Assembly (NCBI GenBank): GCA_903813345.2
Contig: CAIIXF020000001.1
Location: 29,813,915 to 29,873,914, forward strand
DNA from: Owenia fusiformis
Taxonomy: Eukaryota > Annelida > Polychaeta > Sabellida > Oweniidae
DNA length: 60,000 nucleotides
Direction: 5' to 3'
In this document: in pieces, positions 31,163 to 40,719 of the stretch
Layout of the letters: each line of letters starts with the position of its first letter
Numbering within the stretch: the first letter of the stretch is position 1
Notes under the pieces: generated by a model
Databases searched by the model: none
What the model saw: the letters and a program-made list of their open reading frames with translations, nothing else
What the model was told of the DNA's origin: nothing
Made by a program: the position numbers and the translations under genes

Positions 31163-31205
31163 GATTGTTGAATATCTTCAGTATTGAGTACACTTCAACA
31201 TTGGT
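31163..31205 (-). promoter_or_regulatory. HPS3 5' leader with spliced acceptor and 7-codon uORF
   Basis: TCTCTTTTGCAG ends at 31206, a textbook acceptor, so the leader starts at 31205 and an upstream noncoding exon is implied. The leader holds a short upstream ORF (31178-31201, 7 codons plus stop) that ends 15 nt before the HPS3 ATG. Confidence 0.55.
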
Positions 31206-31609
31206 CTGCAAAAGAGATGTTTGATGATATTTGGCTCTCATCATTTGGATGAACTTTTTTTCAGTATGAGATGGTTAGATGGTTAGGTGAATAGATAAGA
31301 TGAACAGAGACCAAAATTTAGGTACAGCTGGAAAATAACATTTTGGTAAAAAATTGCTATACCTGCACATGTTATTTTCTGGTACATAATAAACTATGAA
31401 GGCATGTGTTAATTTCCTTGCTTTTTTCAGGAAAGTATCATTACATTGTCTTCTTTTAGTATATCTGGTAAGAGTTCAATGGGAACTCCAGAAAATTCTG
31501 ATATTTCACACTTTCTATTTTTCCAAATTTTTTTTCAAAGTTTCCAGACAACACAGGAGGTACCATTGACCTGTTTCCAAGTCAAGTGAATGTTTTTCTG
31601 CCAAATTTC

Positions 31610-31925
31610 AAAATGGCGTTTTCTGCTCGGACATTTTCGTAAATCTCTGGAGGTTGGCCAAACCTAACTCATTCTCAAAATTTATTTCATTCATTGTGTA
31701 TCTCACTCCTAGCAAACCACCATATTGGAAATGGGTCGAAAAAACATTCACTCGAACAATTTACAAGTCTTGATTGAAAAAGAAGTATTTCAGCACTCCA
31801 ATACTTGCACGGATGGATGATACTGATGTAAGACACAGTTAGAGACCAAAAGTAAGACCAAAAGTAAGCCGCTGATCTCATTATTCATGTTTTAAAGCTT
31901 TCGCAGGAAGTAAATCATGCATATT
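31610..31925. repeat. Single-arm copy of the 37.5-kb fold-back element
   Basis: CTGCTCGGACATTTTCGTAA through AAGACACAGTTAGAGACCAA matches the inverse of the left arm of 37455-37950. It ends AAGCTTTCGCAGGAAGTAAA, a string also found at 37978. Confidence 0.7.
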
Positions 31926-31986
31926 TCACGTCAAAATGACATACAGGTAACCTCTTTTTATTACCTGTTAACTTTCCCATTGACAT

Positions 31987-32111
31987 GGTTTCTCCCTTAT
32001 TCCATCCTTGTTGAACTGCCTGTGTATTTGCAGCCATCTGGTACGCCTGTGCATACTGTACCAGATGGTTGCAAATACACAGGCAGTTCAACAAGGAATA
32101 AGGGAGAAACC
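31987..32111. repeat. Long perfect-type hairpin
   Basis: Arms of 54-58 bp (GGTTTCTCCCTTATTC... and its complement) around a 13-nt loop GCCTGTGCATACT; a 4-bp indel and few mismatches. Non-coding. Confidence 0.85.
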
Positions 32112-32692
32112 ACCATCTACATGTATCTCTGCGTATAGAACAGTACCCAGACAGGCTCTCCTCAGAGCCACAGGTTGCATCCAATCTACAAGCAAGGAAA
32201 CACTAGAAATTCTGACACACTGCACTCCTATTGACATACTGTTCAAATCCAGACAGGCTCAGGAATTTGCCAGATAATGATCTACAGTTGGAACTATTGG
32301 TCTGAATGAAAAGCTGCACGGAAAGTATGAATGGGTTGTCTGCTGTATTAATCTATTAATACAGTAAGACCTGTTCATGATGCTTTATAATTTAGACCAA
32401 AGTATAGAAAAATACACGCATGTGTAAATTATAAAATCAACGAACAAACATTCAATTTTCACAAATGTTCAGTAATTTATCGTATTGAAACTTCCAGATC
32501 CTACTAGGAAATCATTAATTTTCACGGTCCATAAGTTACCTCTTGGATATTGTGCTAAATGCTCTATAGTTGACGCAACAAAGGTGATATGGTTTCATTG
32601 AAATGTGTCTTCTAACCTCTAGAGGGTTTAAGCAAGGCTCCTAATCTTCAGGTAAATCTTATTATTCAAGTTCTACCGACGAATTCACATAG

Positions 32693-34460
32693 CTGTCAAG
32701 TGTCCCGCGAATGGCGGGATTATCCCGCAAATTTGATCAAAATTTGGCTAATTCGCGTGTCCCGCAATGTCCCGCGAAGTCACGCTAATGTCGGCTTTGA
32801 CCTCCGCGAATTTTCAAAATTGTAACAATCCCCGAGGCTAAATAATTGTGATTATCTTGTGATATAAGAAGCTAAGTTTTTGCGCTTTTGAGGAATAAAA
32901 TTTGAAAAGTGCTGCCAAACTCCCAGTGCATCAGATCATCGTAGACTGCTTTTGAAAAGAGCATATAGTCCATTTATAAAACTGCGATTTTGATCCAAAT
33001 AACGCCATAGTTGGCTTCTCAAGTACCTAGTATGCCATTATTTGGTATCAAAATAAAGAGGAAAAGTGCAATTTTCATTTTAATTACGAAAAATAGGGAT
33101 GTTATGTCACGTTTAGTTCCAACGTTGACCTTTTTACTACGCGTGTCACGGCCTTCATCTAAGAACTGAGCAAATGTTAGCAAACGCGAGTTCCAATAAA
33201 TGGACACTGATATCTCGAAAAGAAACCTGACTCCCTATAATTTGATTTAGATTAATCCAACCCCAATTTGAATAGGTACATTTTAATATGTAACACTATG
33301 GGGGGGGGGTAAATGTTTCATAGTTGGTCACGAACACCATAAGTGCAAAGTATTGTTCAGAATTTTTGAATTTCGTGGATTACGGTACTCACAACTAAAG
33401 CGTGGTTTTTTGATACAGGGTGGTCAAAAAATGATCATGGAAACCCTGCATTTTCCTTATATCTTTGTCACTTTAAGAAATTACTCCCTGATATTTCACA
33501 CATTTGTACATCATTCAATTTTCTACCGCCCTACCATATTTCATAACCATCGGACTGATAGACACAATTTTACAGCACTTAGAATAACATGCTTCAGATT
33601 TGGCCATTATCGCGCTGTAGGCAAAACAGCACAGTTGTCAATGAGCCGAATGGATTCCTCAGCAGGTATGGCCTGAATGACACAAATGATCTCACTTTTG
33701 AGGTTTGCAATTGTCCTGAGGTCATTCATGTACTCTATCTCTGCCTATATCCCCACAGGTAGGGACATTTTAGACGAAGAGTCAAGTTTCCCCACAACCC
33801 AATAGTGGCCACTGGGCATGTTCTTTAGAGTACTGTAACATTGTGACTATCAATCTGATGGTCGTGAAATAAAATAGGCTGGAGGCAAATTCAATGATGT
33901 ACAAAAGTGTAAAATATCAGGGAGTTATTTTTTAAAATGACAAAGATATGAGGAAAATGGTATTAGGGTTTCCATATTTTTGACCACCCTGAAGTTTAAT
34001 AATATTTCTATGCGTATTGTGTGGAATTGTGTTGACGTTTACTTAAGTTAAGTGCATTATATTTGATAAATCAGTATCTGAAAGTTTGATTTGAGAACTT
34101 TTCATTAAGCCCCAATCACGTAAATCCTTTTCAAGAATGTCCTGCGACATCCCACAAATTTAGGTGGATGTCCCACAAAATCCCGCGAATTTAGGGCACT
34201 TTGTCTAAAAAATCTGTCCCTCTATGAAGTCTTTGGTGGTAACCCTGTTACTGTCCCGCAATTAGCATGTTTGTCCCTCGAATGGTCCCGCGAAATCCCG
34301 TGAATTTGATCAAAATTTGACCTATTAGCGCAATCACGCAAATCCCTTAAATGTCCCGCGAAATCCCGCGAATTTAGGTGGATGTCCCGCGAAATCCCGC
34401 GAATTTTTGGCACTAGGTCTAAAAAATCTGTCCCGCGAGAAAATCTTTGGGGGTTGACAG
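32693..34460. mobile_element. Element with CCCGCGAA satellite arms
   Basis: Ends CTGTCAAGTGTCCCGCGAAT and CTTTGGGGGTTGACAG share CTGTCAA in inverted orientation. The right arm is built of GTCCCGCGAAATCCCGCGAA units. A second element (33416-33991) is nested inside. I found no target duplication, so the limits are approximate. Confidence 0.5.
33416..33991. mobile_element. MITE with CAGGGTGGTCAAAAA termini
   Basis: Inverted arms of about 180 bp: CAGGGTGGTCAAAAAATG at left and the inverse of CAGGGTGGTCAAAAATATGG at right. TA precedes the left end, but the right flank is AA, so a mariner-like TA duplication is only half supported. Confidence 0.6.
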
Positions 34461-34697
34461 TACTGCAGTCAGGCCACGAAAAAGACTCTAGATACTGTAG
34501 GCCTACCCCCTAAAATTTTTATATTTCATATTTTGTACTAGGCTTATTTAGCACAGTGAGCACCATCAATCTTCATTATTCAGTTATTATGTTAGATATT
34601 AGATAGATGGTGCTGACTATGCTATAGACTCTCATCCACTGATGCAAATACACAGGCCGTCCAACTGTCCCGCAAGTTGCGTATTTGTCAAGCATTT

Positions 34698-34947
34698 CAG
34701 TGGCGGATCTGGGCCCAAAAAAATTAAGGCCCCAAAAAGTGGGCCTTTTTGGTCATTACTCTGCCTTCTTAGGCCTTATTTTTCAATTTCATGCCAAAAT
34801 TAGAAGAAAATGGGCCTCAAAATTTCTAAGTTTTGGCCCACTTTTCAGTTTTATGGGCCCAAAATTTTTTTTCGCGAAAGCACGGACGTTTTTTTCCTCC
34901 GACTGGAAAATTTGGGCCCCCATTGTTGGTTCCTGGATCCGCCACTG
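34698..34947. mobile_element. TIR element CAGTGGCGGATC, duplication CATTT
   Basis: Left CAGTGGCGGATCTGGGCCC and right inverse CAGTGGCGGATCCAGGAAC. CATTT lies directly outside both ends (34693-34697, 34948-34952). 250 bp, non-coding, G/C-and-A/T block composition. Confidence 0.75.
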
Positions 34948-35029
34948 CATTTGCTTGAAAATTTGAAGTCACGCCAGTTAATTGCATGACAGAATAATGT
35001 ATGTCATGCAAATACGCATTTTACCTGAT

Positions 35030-35125
35030 TATTGTCCACGGACCTCTGCCAGATTACTCCTCTGTGTCTAGGCTCAATAAAGCTAACATAAAAATAGGGG
35101 CTGTATCCGGCTCCGGATCTGTGCA
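35030..35125 (+). repeat. Direct duplicate, copy 1
   Basis: CCTCTGCCAGATTACTCCTC...GTGTCTAGGCTCA and CCGGCTCCGGATCTGTG recur in the same order at 37987-38105. Confidence 0.6.
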
Positions 35126-35173
35126 CAGCTGGGGTCTATGTGGTAGAGCCCATGGTGCACACTGCACAGGAAC

Positions 35174-36680
35174 CTGTATCAACACCTGACAGTTACAGTG
35201 ACATCTATCGGTGACAGAACCCTGGGAATATATCTCTTATACAACATGTACATGTATGTATTTAAGAGGTAAAGTGATATTTCCGGGGTTCGGTCAAAAA
35301 TAAATGTCACTGTCAGGTGTTGATACAGCACGGTGTATAACCCAAACGCTCCTACATGCACGATGGAGCGTTTCATTTACGCGGAAACGCTCCGGAGCGA
35401 AATAAAATGGCGGCTAATGAAGATTCCACTATGACCGTCATTATTGTTTCTCTCGTTTCTCTTACATATCATATGTTATGGTGAAATATTATGTACCATT
35501 CGATGGACAATACCGTGAGTAAAGATCTTATTTATTCAACTTCTGGTGGTAAACTGTTATTTGCTTGATCTAAGCTCCGTAGTGTAGATCGAACGAATCT
35601 GAAGATGACGATTTGACCACAAATTGCGAATTAAACTAGTATTTCTATGAAAACGTTAATCTTTCTGTTAAAATAGTAGATCACAAACTCGTATATTCTC
35701 ATTTCCTAAAATCCCAGTCCAAATCCATTACTTGTTCTTAAGAAATCGCTTGTTTTCCTCGAAACGCTCCGTCGATTTAGAACACAATTTTAGAAACGCT
35801 CTTACCATTTTGTTTTGATATCATTTTCAGATTATTAGAGAAGAGTTCCGAATCGAATCTTTCTCTCAAAAACGTGTTGTACTTGTTAGGTAAATTGAAA
35901 CATCTGAACCTGGTGGTGCCAAACCTGCAACTAGCTGATTTAAGCCTACATTAGATGATGTCATGCCTACATGTGTGCTAAATCATAAAACTATAGAAAA
36001 AAACGAAAATCTATATGTGAATTAATCTTTCTTCTTTTGATGCCAAGGGGTATGATAGATCTTTTCTTTCTCTTCCAGAAAAGGAAAGGCAAGCTATATA
36101 TTTCCTAAACAGATCTAGACTACCGGAGCGTTTCCAGTTCACTGTATTAACCAGATCGGAGCGTTTCTTGAATATGAGAATGTCATCATTTTTAAGACTG
36201 GATTTTCGGTCATCAGATCACTATTACGATAATGTATGGTGCGTTGAAGCATTGGAAATTGACTAAAATATACATTGGTGCTCTAATCTTTGCTCAAATA
36301 ATCACTTGTATCGACCATGGGCTCTACCACCTCTGATAGAGCCCATGTATCGACAAAAGGGGTTTTGACCGGTAGAATGACAAATACCTTTTTGGATTTT
36401 GATAACTATACTGCTTCGTATAGCTCTTCCTAATTGCTTCAAACGTCAACAGCCAGCCAATAACAACATGAATATCACACCCATCGAATGGTATACTCGA
36501 AATATGTAACTCATACCTCTTAATCCCATTATTGGGGAAATCGTCAGACGGCTCATCATTCCCGCCAGCCAGTTTTCCTACTCCGGAGCGTTTCTTTGTT
36601 TAATTTCAGTAATGAAACGCTCCGTCGTGTATGTAGGAGCGTTTGGGTTATACACCGTGTACAGGTTCCTGTGGATCTGT
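35174..36680. mobile_element. Palindromic MITE interrupted in one arm
   Basis: The left arm CACAGGAACCTGTATCAACA (from 35171) pairs with TGTTGATACAG at 35318-35328, then resumes as GTTCCTGTG after the element at 35329-36659. Without the insertion it is a hairpin of about 165 bp. Confidence 0.75.
35329..36659. mobile_element. 1331-bp TIR element with RSS-like CACGGTG ends, TSD TACAG
   Basis: TIRs of about 48 bp with two mismatches: CACGGTGTATAACCCAAACG and its inverse. TACAG lies directly outside (35324-35328; 36660-36664). The motif AAACGCTCC recurs about ten times inside, in both orientations, as expected for iterated transposase-binding sites. No transposase frame. A 5-bp duplication plus a CAC-starting heptamer one base from the recombination-signal heptamer CACAGTG resemble Transib/RAG-like elements; that assignment is inference. 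Confidence 0.8.
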
Positions 36681-37454
36681 GTGACTGTGTTATTGTCAAG
36701 GAAGCAAAAATATTCCTGTAAACCAAAGAGTGATCGCCGATACAGCACAAAACCGAACGCAGAAAAAAAACGAACGCATTTCGTTCGGACTTTTCGCGCG
36801 GATGCCATAATGTCACGCATTTTTCTCGAAATATTTCGTGTAAGGTGTTCCCAAGTTGACAGGCCTGAATCCTTGACTCATTTATTTACGTGTTTATGGT
36901 CCAAACTACTACCTAAATTAGCCTTCACAAATGAATCACGGACTTTCTGGTCCGTGCTGATGACTCGAACTCTGCTAGGCTGCTAGTCTTCACGGGAACT
37001 CGGAGAGCGCATCAATGGTATAGTTTTGATATGCTGGCTTATATGGACTCAATCCTAGTCTAATATAGGCCATAGAAACTCTGCATCTAAGCATTATAGT
37101 ACTTTACAAGTTTCTGTGCTACCGCCTAGTGGGAGTTTCGACTTCGAGACTATTCTTTTACGGGGAATCCCCTCCTTGAGATCAATTATATATGTGTGAA
37201 TTTACAAATTTCAACATTAGTTCATACTCCGCCACGCAACGCAACGTACGTCGAGCTTGATATTCTGGTTTCATTACAAAGGTACGCATTTTTATATCAT
37301 CTATTTCTAGGCTAATAAGGATTCGAGGCTCTTGGAAAATAACCTATTCATAAATGGTGGAAACCTTAGACTGGCAAAAAGGGGAATACCACCTCTGCTT
37401 ACTCACTTCGAGAGCCATGTTAGATTTTGAAACTTATGGCTCTCAAACGGAGAA
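36680..37454. other. Intergenic, no clear feature
   Basis: Contains a small palindromic stretch (ACGAACGCATTTCGTTCG near 36771). No gene or full repeat identified; promoters or leader exons of HPS3 or TRAF3 could lie here unseen. Confidence 0.4.
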
Positions 37455-37950
37455 GTGAACAGCTGATCAATAGTGACCTTTGAAACTGAATTAAGTCGAT
37501 CCGCGGCTTACTTTTGGTCTCTAACTGTGTCTTACATCAGTATCATCAATCCGTGTAAGTATTGGAGCGCTGGAGTACTTCTTTTTCGATCAAGACTTGT
37601 AAATTGTTCATCGAGTTAAAGTTTTACAGACCTATTTCCAATATGGCGGACTGCTAGGTGCGAGATACGCAACGAACGAAATGAATTTTGAGAATTAGTT
37701 AGGTTCGGACAACCTCCGGAGATTTACGAAAATGTCCGAGCAGAAACCGCCATATTGGAATTTGGCAGTAAAACGATTCACTCGACCTAACAATTACAAG
37801 TCTTGATCGAAAAAGAAGTACTCCAGCGCTCCAATACTTACACGGATTGATGATACTGATGTAAGACACAGTTAGAGACCAAAAGTAAGCCGCGGATCTA
37901 CTTAATTCGATTTCAAAGGTCACGATCACTGAGCTGTCCAAATGCTCCGT
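37455..37950. mobile_element. Fold-back element, arms about 180 bp
   Basis: The left arm 37470-37648 (CGCGGCTTACTTTTGGTCTC...) pairs with the right arm 37748-37923. The loop holds GCGAGATACGCAACGAACGA. One arm-plus-loop copy is at 31610-31925. Confidence 0.75.
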
Positions 37951-37986
37951 GGGAAAGCTATTATATCAAAATCCAAATAGCTTTCG

Positions 37987-38105
37987 CAGGAAGTAAACCT
38001 CTGCCAGATTACCTCTTCTTGGTGTCTAGGCTCAGAAAATATACACATTTATTCTTTGAGCTTATTACCAATGTGGCTGGATCTGGCTCCGGATCTGTGG
38101 GAAAT
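37987..38105 (+). repeat. Direct duplicate, copy 2
   Basis: Same-orientation partner of 35030-35125, about 2.9 kb away. Confidence 0.6.
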
Positions 38106-38526
38106 ACCATAAGATCAGGGGTGTAGCAGAACTCTAAATAATTTGGGTATACAGTTTGGAACATAAATAAATGACAGCTGCTGAAGTGAGGATTTCCCAT
38201 GTTAAAATAACAGAATTTTCAAGAGGCCATACATCAGTGGATGAGACTATATAAAACGTAAAATATATAAATTTTAAGGGATATGTATCTAGACAATATT
38301 GGAAATTATGGGCTTTCACACGACCATGATTAGGAAATGTTGATACATTATAGACCTGTAATTTTGTTCCCAACTGTAGGTTGGTAAAATCAGACGACGA
38401 GGTTTGGGACAAATCACTCAAGAAGTGGATTTTGTAGTTAATATACCAATATTTCAGGAAATTTACTCCCTTTTATAAGTCTGAGAGGAAGTATACATGA
38501 AAACTTTCAATCTTGAGAGGAAATTA

Positions 38527-39024
38527 ACGGCTTTAAAAACCTCCTACCTCATACCCACCTACCCACATACGTTGGACATGCTACAGTCTTTGAAGGGTTT
38601 AATTTTAAAGATCTTAGTTTATGATGAATTATATATGCATTTGTAATAACCCTTGATAGCAAGTTGCTACTATACAGCCCAGCTGGGTTCGATTCCCACT
38701 CGGGGCATCGAATTGAGCACACTTTCTTTCAATTTCTTTATCTGGCTTGTTGGACCTACTGTATGCTCGCTGTCGTTAGTTAGTTATTCCCCTGGGGCGC
38801 CCTCCCGGGGCGCCCTCGGGTCATTAGACATTACAATGCACCCATATGCCTTTATTTATGGATCTTTCACCCGTCTAGTCATAAAATAAACCCTGAATTG
38901 TAGAAATGTTAATAATTAGAGGTATTTCGAGATTTAAAAATCTTTAAAATTGAACCCTTCAATGACTGTATCATGTCCCACTTAGGTGGGTAGGTGGGTA
39001 TGAGGTAGGAGGTTTTTTATACAA
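38527..39024. mobile_element. Long-TIR element with a tRNA-like B box inside
   Basis: Inverted arms of about 80 bp (CCTCCTACCTCATACCCACC...) at both ends. The interior holds GGTTCGATTCC (38686-38696), an exact Pol III B-box consensus, suggesting a tRNA-derived SINE fragment; no full cloverleaf could be drawn. Confidence 0.6.
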
Positions 39025-39551
39025 AGCCGAAATTGACATGGAAAATGCTCAAAAAAAGGGGTCTTTGGCGCGGCACATAGGTATTAAGAGGTATATTGGA
39101 GTGAACCCCCCGGGGTTTTTACCAAGGGGGTTCTAGTTTTTCACCAACTGGGAGTTCATTAAATATTGATTTTTTTACCTAAACCAAAATACTAGCTCTA
39201 CTTTGTTTATGGATGGCTATGGTCAGTGGGTAAAAATGCCAAGTTTCAACACAGGAACTTGTACCGACAATTATATTAGCGTGTCCACACAGTGAAGTTT
39301 CCCGTACCGACAATTTATAGCCTTTACGTTTATAATAAGGGTCTCATTTTGAAGAAAAATCTTTCATCTGTAAGATAAATGTCACTGCATAACATGAAGA
39401 CACCATTAAATAATAAATAATTGTTGTCTCTGATACCCATGCTTCAAAACTGGATCTCAATGACAGACTTCCAATTTTCAAACTCACTTTCTTGATCTCC
39501 CTCTTAATATTTCATCAATCAACTCGATCCTGGTTTGCTCCTACACATATA
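39025..39551. other. Intergenic, low-complexity
   Basis: AACCCCCCGGGGTTTTTACC near 39105 is a small palindrome. Nothing else supported. Confidence 0.35.
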
Positions 39552-40047
39552 CTGTAAAACGGGTATTGTTAGCGAGGGGTAATTGTTAGCGATTGTTAGC
39601 GATCGCTATAGTTTCGCTAAAAATTCAATTCGCTAAAATAAACTGGGGTTAAAGTAAACCGGGCGCTAAAATTTGCAAATTCCCGGGAAACTACATGAAT
39701 AAAACTATAGTATTTAAGGAGCTTTTCGTTCAGTGCTCAACTTCCGGTTTGTAATTTGAAAAAGTTAAATATTATTAAATCGTATGTTTCTTTCAATATC
39801 TAAAGGATAAATAGCCATCCATCCAGTTTGGACCAATACCATGTGCGTTAGAAGTCTTACATTTTGATAATTCCTCTGTCATGTCCGTTATTCATTCTTC
39901 TGCCATAAATGATAAAATTTCTAATGCATTTGGCTAATTTGATGTTTTAAAGATTAATCTTCATTTCGCTAAAATTTCCCGCGTTAAAACCCCCTAAAAT
40001 TGAAAAATCGCTAAAATTTCCCGGTGTCAAAATTACCCGTTTTACAG
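39552..40047. mobile_element. TIR element CTGTAAAACGGGTA with TA duplication
   Basis: Ends CTGTAAAACGGGTATTGT and the inverse of CTGTAAAACGGGTAATTT, flanked by TA on both sides, as for Tc1/mariner insertions. Internal words TCGCTAAAATTTCCCG repeat. It lies 0.35 kb upstream of the TRAF3 start codon. Confidence 0.7.
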
Positions 40048-40395
40048 TATTTCTTACCTCATTTGATTCTAAAAGTTGTGCCTGTCTCAAATTGCAGAGG
40101 TGTCACTTCAGTCTTTAATTAGCCAATATATTTCCAAATGTCTGCTAACTTCATGCAGGAATTATTTCTGAGTACATTACGAGCATTACTGATAGAGGTT
40201 CGTCCAGTAACTGTATTTAATCTTATTTGGCAATGCTGGAAATGTACTCAGATCCTGAAGAAACCGGAAATCTATGTTTTTTATTTTCCCATTGTCTCTC
40301 TCATTTCTTGCCCAGTTGCTTGCATCCTATGAAGAGCTTTCCTTTTAACTATTTTCCAGCGACATTTTTAGCGCCCTTAAATACATATCAAGAGA

Positions 40396-40719
40396 ATGAG
40401 TACAAAACTTTTAGAAGATGCAAAAGGTACAGGAAAGAATAAAGAGGGTTCTGTACCAAAGAGACACTCTGCTGATGCCCATCCACAAGGTGTTAGAGGG
40501 GAAGCCTCCAGTGATCCTCAGTTTGTCCATAAACTTGATCCAAAGAATGACATTTGTTGTGAATGCAATCATGTATTACAAGATAGTATACAGACAGCGT
40601 GTGGGCACAGGGTGTGCGAGAGACATATTAATGAAAGGCTAGAGAGAGGAGAAATATATACTTGTCCAGGGGGAGATCAAGAATGTGTTGAAGTTAATAA
40701 AGAAAACAGACACTTATTG
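40396..40719 (+). CDS. TRAF3: TRAF3 exon 1 (coding): RING
   Basis: The ATG at 40396 starts MSTKLLEDAK; 108 codons end RHLL before GTAAGG (phase 0). The RING begins CCEC and includes CGHRVC and TCPGG. An acceptor ATTTTCCAG at 40359 suggests the 5' UTR is split by an intron. Confidence 0.92.

Noticed and set aside
36612-36986. 124-codon plus-strand frame upstream of TRAF3
   Set aside because: It starts inside the right TIR of the CACGGTG element and has no recognisable domain or splice context.
38655-38710. tRNA gene
   Set aside because: A B box is present, but no complete cloverleaf or credible A box and acceptor stem could be drawn.
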